Shown: piece by piece, positions 38,185-46,085 of the stretch
How the letters are laid out: every line of letters begins with the position of its first letter
Numbering within the stretch: the stretch's first letter is position 1
Source of the DNA: Acidobacteriota bacterium
GTDB lineage: Bacteria > Acidobacteriota > Polarisedimenticolia > J045
Assembly (NCBI GenBank): GCA_030949985.1
Contig: JAUZRX010000001.1
Span: 1-64,000, forward strand
Reading direction: 5' to 3'
Length of the DNA stretch: 64,000 nt
Made by a program: the position numbers and the translations under genes
The notes under the pieces: model-generated
The model's database searches: none
Told to the model about the DNA's origin: nothing
Seen by the model: only the letters and a program-made list of their open reading frames with translations

Positions 38185-38771
38185 AGGGCCCCCTTGGTGC
38201 TCGGCACCGGACCGCCGATCGGCACGATCGCCTCGCGCAGGGCCAGGGCGACGGCCTTGAACGCCGCCTCGGCCCGATGATGGTCGTTGTCGCCCCGCAG
38301 CAGGTCCACGTGAAGGGTCAACCGGGCGGCGATGGCCAGCGAGCGCAGCACGTGGGTCACGTTCTCGCAGGCCAGGGTGCCGAGGCGCTCGCGGCGCAGG
38401 TGGAGGTGCACCTCGGGCCAGGGCCGGCCGGCCAGGTCCACCACCGCCCGGGCCAGGGCCTCGTCCAGGGGGGCGTGGGCCGAGGCGAAACGACGGACGT
38501 CGGAGCGCTCGCCCAGGGCCTCGTCCAGGGCCCGGCCGAGGAGCAGCGCGCAGTCCTCGGCCACGTGGTGATCGTCCACCTCCAGGTCGCCCGCGCAGTG
38601 CAGGTCGAGATCGAAGCGGGCATGGAAGGCCAGGGCTTCGAGCAAGTGATCGAGAAAGCCGATGCCGGTGGCGATGGAACAGCGACCCGCGCCGTCGAGA
38701 ACGAGGCTCAGAGCACAGCGGGTTTCGCGGGTCTCGCGCTCCACGTCGGCGCGGCGGGGAGAAGCGCTCAT
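38181..38771 (-). CDS. hisB: Imidazoleglycerol-phosphate dehydratase HisB (no phosphatase domain)
   Basis: The 196-residue protein is the stand-alone dehydratase: TGIGFLDHLLEALAFHARFD, DDHHVAEDCALLLGRAL and DNDHHRAEAAFKAVALAL carry the two manganese sites. It lacks the N-terminal HAD histidinol phosphatase found in E. coli HisB, so that activity must come from elsewhere; the HAD domain on the neighbouring HisC is the clear candidate. The ATG overlaps the hisC-HAD stop (ATGA). Confidence 0.96.
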   Translation of the reverse strand: MSASPRRADVERETRETRCALSLVLDGAGRCSIATGIGFLDHLLEALAFHARFDLDLHCAGDLEVDDHHVAEDCALLLGRALDEALGERSDVRRFASAHAPLDEALARAVVDLAGRPWPEVHLHLRRERLGTLACENVTHVLRSLAIAARLTLHVDLLRGDNDHHRAEAAFKAVALALREAIVPIGGPVPSTKGAL

Positions 38772-40450
38772 GGCAGCATCCTTTCGAGTTCTTCGATTCC
38801 GTCGAGGACCCGGGCGGCTCCCGCCGCGATCAGCGCGGGCTCCACCTCCGCCCGCGTGACGCCGGGCGCGACCACGGCCAGGGGCACCACGCCCGCGGCG
38901 CGGGCGGCCCGCAGATCCTGGGGGCTGTCTCCCACCATCCACGCCCGGCCCGCGCCCAGGCGCCGGAGGGCCAGGCGCAGAGGCTCGGGGGATGGTTTGG
39001 TGGGAGCCTCGTCGGCGCCGACCAGGGCGCCGAAGAGCTCGTCCACTTGCCACCGGGCGAGGGCCGCCCGGGCCTCTGGCCGCCGCCGGCCGGTCACCAG
39101 GGCCAGGGGCAGGCGCCGGGCCAGGCGGCGCAGGTACGCGGGGTCGGCGAGCAGGGTTTCGTCGGCGGCCAGCGGCGGTCCGCCGTGGCGGCCGCGGTAG
39201 AGCCCCTCGCAGAGTGCCCGCAGGCTTGCGGCCCGGGGCGTCACCCCCCGGGCGGCGAGGAGTTCCCCGGCCAGCGCCCAGTCGTCGTTGGCGCCGCCGG
39301 CGGCCTTGGCCAGGCAGACCTCCCGCTCGCCGAGGCTCACGCCGAAATGGGCGGCGGCCTGGACGATGGCCCGGCGGAAGGAGCGGGAGGTGTCCACCAG
39401 GGTGTCGTCCAGGTCCAGCAGCAGCGCCTCGGGGCGCAGCACACTCGCACAGGCCTGCCGCAGGCGGCGGAAGGCGGCCGGTTGCCCCGGCAGGGTGATC
39501 CGCACCCAGGACTCCAGGTGGGGTTCGTCGAAGCGGCGCACGGCGATGCCCAGGCCCGCCAGTCCCTCCCACAGCCACCGTGCGCCCCCCGGTCCCGGCG
39601 GTCGGACCAGCAGGAAGTTGCCTTCCGAGGGTATGACCCGGCAGCCCAGGTCGCGCAACGCCGCCGCCAGGTCGTCGCGTTCCCGGCGCACCTGCGCGAC
39701 GTGGGTCGCCTGCGGCTGGATCGCCCGTTCCGCCAGCGCCAGGGAAAGGGCCGAGCAGGGGTAGGGGTGGCCGACGCCCCGCAGAGCCTCGATCAGCGCC
39801 GCCGGTCCGGTGACCCAGCCCACGCGCAGGCCCGCCAGGCCCCGGGCCTTGGAGAAGGTGCGGCAGACCACCGCGTTGGGCAGCTTCCGGGCGCAGGCGG
39901 ACAGGTCGGTGGCGGCGTATTCGCCGTAGGCCAGGTCCACCAGGAGCACGGCCCGCGGAGCCGCTTTCGACAGGCGAGCGAGGATCTCCGGCGCGCAGGT
40001 CAGGCCGGTGGGGTTGTTGGGAGAGACCACGGCGATCACCGCGGTCCGTTCGTCGATCCGGGAGAGCACCGCGTCGAGGGGCCACGGGCCCTCGAGCCAG
40101 GGCACCGCCACCGACTTCGCGCCGCAGCGCTGGACGTAGCGGTCGATCATGGTGAAGGTGGGCTGAGGGACGATCACCTGGCGGCCGCCGCCGGCGAAGG
40201 CGCGCACGACCCGCTCGATGGCGTCGTCGGCTCCGGCGGTGACCAGCACCTGCTCGGGAGCCAGCCCTTCCGCCCGCGCCAGGCGTCGGGTCAGCGGAGC
40301 GTCTTCCGGGTAGCGGCGGAGCAGCTCGGGCAGATCCTCGCCCTCCAGCCAGTCCCCGACCCCCGCGAGGGGCGGGCCCTCGTTGGCGTCCAGGCGCAGG
40401 TCGATCGGCTGGGGCGGGCGTGGTGGGCGACCGGCCGCAGGGGCGCTCAT
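38768..40450 (-). CDS. hisC: Histidinol-phosphate aminotransferase fused to HAD phosphatase
   Basis: The 560-residue protein has two enzymes. Residues 1-335 are HisC: RLDANEGPPLAG, VVSPNNPTGLTC, LLVDLAYGEYA, and the PLP lysine K201 in FSKARGLAGLRVG, with WVRITLPGQ near the end of the domain. From 340 a HAD-superfamily hydrolase follows: ALLLDLDDTLVDTSRSF (nucleophile Asp346), LVTGRRRPEA (motif II Thr), KPSPEPLRLAL (motif III Lys) and MVGDSPQDLRAARAAG (motif IV). HisC makes histidinol phosphate and the HAD part would dephosphorylate it, the next step. I infer that from position and the lack of another phosphatase. The fold is of the phosphoglycolate-phosphatase type, not the HisB-N type. Confidence 0.92.
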   Translation of the reverse strand: MSAPAAGRPPRPPQPIDLRLDANEGPPLAGVGDWLEGEDLPELLRRYPEDAPLTRRLARAEGLAPEQVLVTAGADDAIERVVRAFAGGGRQVIVPQPTFTMIDRYVQRCGAKSVAVPWLEGPWPLDAVLSRIDERTAVIAVVSPNNPTGLTCAPEILARLSKAAPRAVLLVDLAYGEYAATDLSACARKLPNAVVCRTFSKARGLAGLRVGWVTGPAALIEALRGVGHPYPCSALSLALAERAIQPQATHVAQVRRERDDLAAALRDLGCRVIPSEGNFLLVRPPGPGGARWLWEGLAGLGIAVRRFDEPHLESWVRITLPGQPAAFRRLRQACASVLRPEALLLDLDDTLVDTSRSFRRAIVQAAAHFGVSLGEREVCLAKAAGGANDDWALAGELLAARGVTPRAASLRALCEGLYRGRHGGPPLAADETLLADPAYLRRLARRLPLALVTGRRRPEARAALARWQVDELFGALVGADEAPTKPSPEPLRLALRRLGAGRAWMVGDSPQDLRAARAAGVVPLAVVAPGVTRAEVEPALIAAGAARVLDGIEELERMLP

Positions 40451-41352
40451 GGGACGATCTGCTCGGGGGCGGTGACCAGCACGTCGGTCCCGCCCCGGGC
40501 CTTGATTTCGGGGATCACCTCGGCGAGTCGATGGCGGGGCACCGCCGCCCTGACCGCGAAGCCGGCGCCCCCGTGGAGGGGCGCGAGGGTCGGCTCCCGC
40601 ATGCAGGGCAGGGCCGCGATCACCGCGTCGAGACAGGCGGCGGGCACGTTGACCTCCACCAGCGCGCGGCTGCGGGCGGCGAGCACCGACTCCAGCACCA
40701 CCACCAGGTGTTCGATGCGCCGCCGCCGGGCGGGGTCGTCGAGGGCCGCCGGGTGCGCGTAGAGTCCGGTGGACGACTCCATCAGCGTGTCGATCACCAG
40801 CAGGCCGTTGGCCGCGAGGGTGCCGCCGGTGGCGGTGTTGTCCACGATCAGGTCCGCGTCTTCGGGGGGGAAGACCTCCGTCGCCCCGTAGGTCCTCACG
40901 AAGCGTGCGTCGAGGCCCTCCCGGGCGATCCACCGGCGCGTCAGCCGCTCGTACTCGGAGGCGATGGTCAAGGGGTGCCCGCGCCACCGTTCGTCGGCCA
41001 GCAGGGCCCGGGGCGCCGCGGCCACCAGGCGCACCGGGTCGAGCCCCGTGTCCACCAGGCGCACCAGGTCAGCGTCCAGTTCGGCGACCCAGTCGGCCCC
41101 GGCGAAGCCCACGTCCCGCGAGCCATGGGCCAGCATCTCGACGATATTCTGGGGTTTGAGGAACTTGGCCTCGTAGCCGGCGAGGGACACGTGGGGGCGA
41201 TAGCCCCGGGCGGTGGCCTCGACGCGGACACCGGCGGCGGCGAGCAGGTCGCAGACGCCTTGCTGCATGCGCCCCTTGGGCAGGGCCAGGCGCACCGGAG
41301 GAGGGTCGGGAAGGGCGGGCTGAGCGGGTACGGCCATCGGGGGATCTCCCAT
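40447..41352 (-). CDS. hisG: ATP phosphoribosyltransferase, long form
   Basis: The 301-residue protein is the long HisG: RLALPKGRMQQGVCDLLAA, then PQNIVEMLAHGSRDVGFAGAD, VDNTATGGTLAANGL, and a C-terminal ACT-like regulatory domain from about 225 (SRALVEVNVPAACLDAVIA, LAPLHGGAGFAVRAAV, TDVLVTAPEQIVP). It catalyses the first committed step and the extra domain gives feedback inhibition by histidine. The start is ATG 41352, alternatively ATG 41337. It is the first structural gene after the leader/attenuator and overlaps hisC by 4 nt. Confidence 0.96.
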   Translation of the reverse strand: MGDPPMAVPAQPALPDPPPVRLALPKGRMQQGVCDLLAAAGVRVEATARGYRPHVSLAGYEAKFLKPQNIVEMLAHGSRDVGFAGADWVAELDADLVRLVDTGLDPVRLVAAAPRALLADERWRGHPLTIASEYERLTRRWIAREGLDARFVRTYGATEVFPPEDADLIVDNTATGGTLAANGLLVIDTLMESSTGLYAHPAALDDPARRRRIEHLVVVLESVLAARSRALVEVNVPAACLDAVIAALPCMREPTLAPLHGGAGFAVRAAVPRHRLAEVIPEIKARGGTDVLVTAPEQIVP

Positions 41353-41400
41353 CGGGTTCCCGGGCCGGGCCGGCCGACATCCCCGCGAGCGTGAAACGCG

Positions 41401-41423
41401 AAAACGCCGGCCTGGGGCCGGCG
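41401..41423 (-). terminator. his attenuator terminator
   Basis: On the minus strand CGCCGGCC (41423-41416) and GGCCGGCG (41412-41405) form an 8-bp stem with a CCA loop, followed by TTTT (41404-41401). It lies 30 nt beyond the leader-peptide stop and 49 nt before the hisG start. The 5' arm with adjoining CC (41422-41414) can instead pair with GGGGACGGC (41472-41464), which is inside hisL just past the His codons. That gives an antiterminator when a ribosome stalls on them. Confidence 0.85.
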
Positions 41424-41452
41424 CACGGGGTGGATCACGTCTTCAGCGCGAA

Positions 41453-41521
41453 CTACACCAGCGGCCGTCCCCGATCGGGATGGCGATGATGCCGGTGCAG
41501 ATGGTGCCGGTCGCGGTTCAT
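41453..41521 (-). CDS. hisL: his operon leader peptide
   Basis: A 22-residue open frame, MNRDRHHLHRHHRHPDRGRP plus LV, lies just before the attenuator. Six of its codons are His (41506-41480), with a pair, a single, a pair and a single inside nine codons. That is the hallmark of a ribosome-stalling leader in an attenuated his operon. It has no Shine-Dalgarno; the -10 element of the promoter ends 9 nt before its ATG, so the mRNA is probably almost leaderless. His leaders of this kind are best known from Gammaproteobacteria, though others have them. Confidence 0.9.
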   Translation of the reverse strand: MNRDRHHLHRHHRHPDRGRPLV

Positions 41522-41530
41522 CAGGCCGCG

Positions 41531-41559
41531 AACCTACAACGCCGGTGGCAGCCTGTCAA
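41531..41559 (-). promoter_or_regulatory. Promoter of the his operon
   Basis: On the minus strand a perfect TTGACA (41559-41554) and TAGGTT (41536-41531) are 17 nt apart. Transcription would begin near 41524, about 3 nt before the hisL ATG. Confidence 0.75.
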
Positions 41560-41605
41560 TTTGAACTTTCTCGGGATAGTCTCTTCCCCGGCGAGGAGGC
41601 TGCAC

Positions 41606-43375
41606 TTGGATCGGGGAAGCGAGAGTCGACGTTTCATCTCCTGGACGCTGGGCGTGTTCGCCCTGGCCCTGGCCCTGCGCCTGGCCTTCGTGCTGACCTC
41701 CGCCGACGCCCTCTACTACCAGCGCCTGGTGCTCGATTCGGCGACCTACCACCGCATCGCGGTCCATGGTGATCCTGCCGAGCCCTACTGGCAGCCGCCC
41801 CTCTACCCCTGGATGTTGCGCGGGGTCTATGCCCTGGTGGGGGAGCCTTCGCCGCCGGCCGTGCGGCTGCTGCAGGCCCTGGTCGGTGCCCTGGGGACCG
41901 TGTTGCTGGTCTGGCTGGTCCGCCTTTGGGGGGGCTCCCGGCGATCGGCCCTGCTGGCGGGGGCGGCGATGGCCGTCACGGGAAGCCTGATCTACTTCGA
42001 CGGCGAACTGCTGCCGGCCTCGCCCGCCACGCTGCTCCTGCTGTCGTGGCTGGTCGTGCTCTCCTGGAAGGGGCCGGGTGAGAGTGTCGGGCGGCTGGGG
42101 CGGATGGTGCCGGCGGGGATCCTGCTGGGCCTGCTGGGCCTGATGCTGCCGGCGATGGTCTTTGCGGGTGCGGGCGCCCTGGCCTGGGTCTGGCGGCGGG
42201 AAGGCCTGGCGGCGGCACTGGTGCTGGCGGTGTGCGCGGCGATTCCCATCGCTCCGGTGACCATCCGCAACCAGACCTATGAACCCGACCTGGTGCCGAT
42301 CTCGTGGAACGGCGGCGTGAACTTCTGGATCGGCAACAACCCGGACTATCCCCAGACCGTGGGCATCCGCCCCGGGATCCACTGGGGGCACCTGGTCGAG
42401 CGGCCCCGCTGCGAGGGGGGAGCCGCCAGCCGGGCGGCGGAATCGGCCTGGTTCTTCCGTCAGGGCCTGGCGTACATCACTTCCGAGCCGCTGGCCTGGC
42501 TCGGTGACGTCGCGCGCAAGGCGGCGGCCAGCGTGTCGATCAGGGAGATCGGCCGCAACCGCAACCCCTACGACGCCCGGGACGAGTCCCCCGTGATGGC
42601 GGTGCTGCTCGGTCCGCCGGGCTGGCCGTTCCTGTTGATCCTGCCGGCCTTCGCCGCCGGGCTCGCGGTGCTGGCGCGTCGTCGGGAGATTCCCTGGCTT
42701 CCGCTGCTGGTGGTCGGTGGCGTGCTGCTGGCGGGGGTGGTGTTTTTCCCCACCGCTCGTTACCGGGTGCCGGCGCTTCCGCTGATGATCGCCATCGCGG
42801 CGCTGGGCCTGCCCGCGCTGCGCCTGTCCGACCTGGCGCCGGCGGTCATCGCCCTGGGGCTGGGGCTGTTTCCGCCGGGGATTCCCGAGATTCCGCGCTG
42901 GGAGACCTACTACGAGATCGCCGTGGATCTCAGCCAGGACGGCAAGGCCGCCGAGGCCCTGCCCCTTTTCCGGCAGGCCCTGGCCCTCGATCCGGACAAC
43001 GCGGACATCCACCTGGCCTACGGCCTGGCCCTGGGGCGCTCGGGGCAGACGGAGTCGGGCCGTGAGCACCTGCTGCGGGCCACGGAACTGGATCCCGGCG
43101 CCGACATCGCCTGGCAGGCCCTGGGAGCCGCCGCCCGGACCGACCAGGACCTCGACCTGGCCCGGGAGTACCTGGAAAAGGCGGTGGAGGCCGATCCCTG
43201 CAATCAGCGGCACCGGGCTTCCCTGGCCCAGGTGCTGATGGACCAGGGTTACTACCGCGGGGCGCGCAAGCATCTCGAGATGGCGCGACGGGTCTATCCC
43301 CGCCGGGACCGCCTGGTGGAACGGGCCACCGAGCGCCTCGACCGTCTCGAGGGCGGGGGGCGGCGTCAGCCCTGA
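41606..43375 (+). CDS. GT39-like glycosyltransferase membrane protein with C-terminal TPR
   Basis: The 589-residue protein starts at TTG 41606 after GAGGAGG. It has about nine membrane helices in residues 10-425 with a first loop carrying DSATYHRIAVHGDPAEPYWQ and YWQPPLYPWML, typical of PMT/ArnT/GT39 enzymes that use lipid-linked sugars. A periplasmic NVWIGN-like motif appears as GGVNFWIGNNPDYPQT. From about 445 three TPR-like units follow (AEALPLFRQALALDPDNADI, GREHLLRATELDPGADIAWQ, AREYLEKAVEADPCN). The acceptor is unknown. It is divergent from the his operon; the two starts share an 84-nt gap. Confidence 0.8.
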   Translation: MDRGSESRRFISWTLGVFALALALRLAFVLTSADALYYQRLVLDSATYHRIAVHGDPAEPYWQPPLYPWMLRGVYALVGEPSPPAVRLLQALVGALGTVLLVWLVRLWGGSRRSALLAGAAMAVTGSLIYFDGELLPASPATLLLLSWLVVLSWKGPGESVGRLGRMVPAGILLGLLGLMLPAMVFAGAGALAWVWRREGLAAALVLAVCAAIPIAPVTIRNQTYEPDLVPISWNGGVNFWIGNNPDYPQTVGIRPGIHWGHLVERPRCEGGAASRAAESAWFFRQGLAYITSEPLAWLGDVARKAAASVSIREIGRNRNPYDARDESPVMAVLLGPPGWPFLLILPAFAAGLAVLARRREIPWLPLLVVGGVLLAGVVFFPTARYRVPALPLMIAIAALGLPALRLSDLAPAVIALGLGLFPPGIPEIPRWETYYEIAVDLSQDGKAAEALPLFRQALALDPDNADIHLAYGLALGRSGQTESGREHLLRATELDPGADIAWQALGAAARTDQDLDLAREYLEKAVEADPCNQRHRASLAQVLMDQGYYRGARKHLEMARRVYPRRDRLVERATERLDRLEGGGRRQP

Positions 43376-43863
43376 GGGGCCGGGGGCGTCGCCCGGCCGG
43401 CCGGCACCTCCACCCGCTGGTGGATCTCTCTCGAGCGGCTCCCGTCCACCGGGCGGACGGTGGCGCTGACCTGCAGGGTGCGGCTGGTGGCGCCCAGGGG
43501 CAGTTCGAGGTGGAAGGGCCCCACTTCTCTTCGCTCGCTGGGGCGCAGGAGTCCTGCCGAGCCGGTCATGGACCGCAGAGCGGGCCGGCCCACGATCAGC
43601 GCGACCTCCGGCTCCTCCCCGCGGGAGACGTCGAGCAGGACCTGCTCGAGGCTGAGGGTTTCGAGGCCGCGATTGTCCAGCGCCAGCCAGGCTTCGAGCT
43701 GGACTCCAGGGCCGACGCGGATGATTTCGGCGCGTACCTCCAGGCGGACTTCGAACCCGCCGTCGGCGCGGGCCGGGGCAAGGAAGTGGAAGGCGAGCAT
43801 GGCGGCAGGGTAGATCGCCAACAGCGCCGTGAGCACCACAAGGCGCCAGACCGTGCCCCGCAT
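43366..43863 (-). CDS. Membrane-anchored or secreted small beta protein, unknown
   Basis: The 165-residue protein has one N-terminal helix (VWRLVVLTALLAIYPAAMLAF) then an all-beta, cysteine-free domain (GPGVQLEAWLALDNRGLETL, VGPFHLELPLGATSRTLQVS) that looks like an Ig-like fold. GAGGAG lies 11 nt before the ATG at 43863. A long same-phase frame upstream is shadow. It converges on the GT39-like gene with a 10-nt overlap. Confidence 0.6.
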   Translation of the reverse strand: MRGTVWRLVVLTALLAIYPAAMLAFHFLAPARADGGFEVRLEVRAEIIRVGPGVQLEAWLALDNRGLETLSLEQVLLDVSRGEEPEVALIVGRPALRSMTGSAGLLRPSERREVGPFHLELPLGATSRTLQVSATVRPVDGSRSREIHQRVEVPAGRATPPAPQG

Positions 43864-44046
43864 CCTGGCAGCTCCTCTTTTGCGGCTCTCACTCTCTCCC
43901 CTCCCGCGCGTCTTGCCGCACCTTAGCACGGAAATACGGGGTAGAATGGCGGCCGCTGGAAACAGCAGAGGACGATTGTGGACCGCGCCGGGCTCTTGTC
44001 CACCTGTCGGGAAGATGCGGGAGCGCGGGCCAGACGGGGTGAAGCC

Positions 44047-45078
44047 ATGCCAGTGTCCATCGGTCTGATGGGGTTCGGGAGAATCGGCCGCAACATCTTC
44101 CGCATTCTTTCCCGATCCGACGAGTTCCGTATCGGTGCGATCTGCGACATCGCCGATCACGAGGCCCTGACCTACCTGCTCAAGTACGACACGATTCTCG
44201 GCCGCTTTCCCGACGAGTTGACCTATCGGGACGGCCACCTCTACACCTGGGGCAAGGAAATCCCGCTGCTTTCGGCCCGGGATCCGGGTGACGTGGACTG
44301 GTCGGAGTACGGGGTGGACTACGTGGTGGAGGCGGTGGGGCGGCCGCGTTCGCGGTCGGAATGCGAGCGGCACCTCGAAAAGGGCGCCCGGCGCGTCTTC
44401 CTCTGCGTGCCGCCGATCGAGAAGCCCGACGTCTCCATCGTCTACGGGGTCAACAATCACATGCTCGGCCCCTCCCACAAGATCATCTCCAACGCTTCCT
44501 GTACGGCCCACTGTGCCGCGCCGATTCTCAAGGTCCTCGATGGGGCCTTCGGTCTCGAGCGGGTCCACATGACCACGACTCACGCCTACACCAGCGCCCA
44601 GCGCCTGGCGGACGTGCCGGGCTTCGACCTGCGATCCTCCCGCGCCGCGGCCGAAAACATCGTGCCCTCCGAGACCAACGCCGCGGCGGTGCTCGACGAG
44701 GTGCTGCCGGATCTCGCCGGCCGCTTCCACTCTTCCTCCCTGCGGGTGCCGGTGCCCAACGGCTCGATCGTCGACATGACCTTCTGGGCCGGACAGCGGC
44801 TGACCCGGGGCGGAATCAACGAGGTGATGCGCACGGCGGCATCGGGGCCCTTCGAGGGCATCATCGAGTTCATGGAAGACCCGATCGTCTCCAGCGACGT
44901 GGAGAACAGTCCCTACTCGTCTGTCTTCGATTCCCTGGCCACGATGGTCCAGGAGGGCAGCAACCTGGGCAAGGTCATCGCCTGGTTCGACAACAGCTGG
45001 GGCTACACCCTGAGGTTGATCGAGTTGGTGGAACTGGCGGCCGAGATGGACGGCAAGCTGAGCGGAGGTGTGGCATGA
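44047..45078 (+). CDS. GAPDH-family paralogue with altered active-site motif
   Basis: The 343-residue protein aligns along its length with glyceraldehyde-3-phosphate dehydrogenases: Rossmann start IGLMGFGRIGRNIFRIL, YLLKYDTILGRFP, and WFDNSWGYTLRLIELVELA at the end. The active-site motif reads SNASCTAHCAAP where true GAPDH has SNASCTTNCLAP. The catalytic Cys and the later His (TTTHAYTSAQRLAD) are kept, but the T-N pair is A-H. Substrate or cofactor use may differ; erythrose-4-phosphate dehydrogenase or a regulatory paralogue are options. A TAGAAT element lies at 43942-43947. The canonical gap gene overlaps its end by 4 nt, so both are made together. Confidence 0.85.
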   Translation: MPVSIGLMGFGRIGRNIFRILSRSDEFRIGAICDIADHEALTYLLKYDTILGRFPDELTYRDGHLYTWGKEIPLLSARDPGDVDWSEYGVDYVVEAVGRPRSRSECERHLEKGARRVFLCVPPIEKPDVSIVYGVNNHMLGPSHKIISNASCTAHCAAPILKVLDGAFGLERVHMTTTHAYTSAQRLADVPGFDLRSSRAAAENIVPSETNAAAVLDEVLPDLAGRFHSSSLRVPVPNGSIVDMTFWAGQRLTRGGINEVMRTAASGPFEGIIEFMEDPIVSSDVENSPYSSVFDSLATMVQEGSNLGKVIAWFDNSWGYTLRLIELVELAAEMDGKLSGGVA

Positions 45079-46076
45079 GAGTCGCGATCAACGGCTTTGG
45101 GCGCATCGGTCGCGCGGTCTTCCGCATCATGAGCCACCGCGACGACACCGAGGTGGTGGCGATCAACGACCTCTACGATCCGCGCATGCTGGCCTACCTG
45201 CTCAAGTACGACACGGTGATGGGTCCGTTCGCCCGTCCCATCGACTACACCGACGATGCGCTGGTGATCGATGGCCGGCAGGTACGGCTGACCCGGGAGC
45301 GGGACCCGCGCGCACTGCCCTGGAAAGAGCAGGAAATCGACCTGGTGATCGAGGCCACCGGTGTCTTCCGCACCCGGGACAAGATCCAGCAGCACCTGGA
45401 GGCCGGCGCGGGGCGGGTGATTCTGACGGTGCCGCCGAAAGACGACGTGGACGCGATCGTGGTGCTCGGTGTCAACGACGAGGTGCTGGCCCCTGAACAT
45501 CGCATCGTTTCCAACGCTTCGTGCACCACCAACTGCCTGGCCCCGGTGGCCAAGGTGCTGCACGACAGCTTCGGCATCGAGCGGGGTTTTATGACCACGG
45601 TCCATGCCTATACCAACGACCAGCGGCTGGCCGACGTGCCCCACAAGGATCACCGTCGGGCCCGGGCCGCGGCGCTGAACATCATTCCCACCACCACCGG
45701 CGCCGCCCGGGCGGTGGGCAAGGTCCTGCCCGACCTGGCGGGCAAGCTCGACGGTATGGCGATGCGGGTGCCGGTTCCCGACGGCTCGGTGGTCGACCTG
45801 GTGGTCGAACTGTCCCGGGACACCTCGGCCGAAGAGATCAACGCGGCGATGGCCGCCGCCGCCGCGGGACCGCTCAAGGACGTGCTCGAGTACACCGAGG
45901 AAGAACGGGTTTCCTCCGACATCATCGGTAACCCCCACTCCTCGATCTTCGACGCGCTCTCGACCCGCATGGTCGGCCCGCGGCAGGCCCGGGTGTTGTC
46001 CTGGTACGACAACGAATGGGGCTATTCCCACCGTGTCGTCGACCTGGCCGTTCGCCTGGACCGCCTGGCCGGCTAG
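45075..46076 (+). CDS. gap: Glyceraldehyde-3-phosphate dehydrogenase
   Basis: The 333-residue protein has canonical GAPDH features: VAINGFGRIGRAVFRI, the active site SNASCTTNCLAPVAKVL, catalytic His in TTVHAYTNDQRLAD, and SWYDNEWGYSHRVVDL. Asp in AINDLYDP after the second strand favours NAD+. It oxidises glyceraldehyde 3-phosphate to 1,3-bisphosphoglycerate. It starts inside the last codons of the first paralogue and is followed 9 nt later by a phosphofructokinase, so the three form a glycolytic operon. Confidence 0.96.
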   Translation: MRVAINGFGRIGRAVFRIMSHRDDTEVVAINDLYDPRMLAYLLKYDTVMGPFARPIDYTDDALVIDGRQVRLTRERDPRALPWKEQEIDLVIEATGVFRTRDKIQQHLEAGAGRVILTVPPKDDVDAIVVLGVNDEVLAPEHRIVSNASCTTNCLAPVAKVLHDSFGIERGFMTTVHAYTNDQRLADVPHKDHRRARAAALNIIPTTTGAARAVGKVLPDLAGKLDGMAMRVPVPDGSVVDLVVELSRDTSAEEINAAMAAAAAGPLKDVLEYTEEERVSSDIIGNPHSSIFDALSTRMVGPRQARVLSWYDNEWGYSHRVVDLAVRLDRLAG

Positions 46077-46085
46077 GAGCGCCTC

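Noticed and set aside
41480-41605. Upstream start at ATG 41480/41486 for the GT39-like gene
   Set aside because: It would extend the protein across the his leader with non-natural residues; TTG 41606 has GAGGAGG at the right distance.
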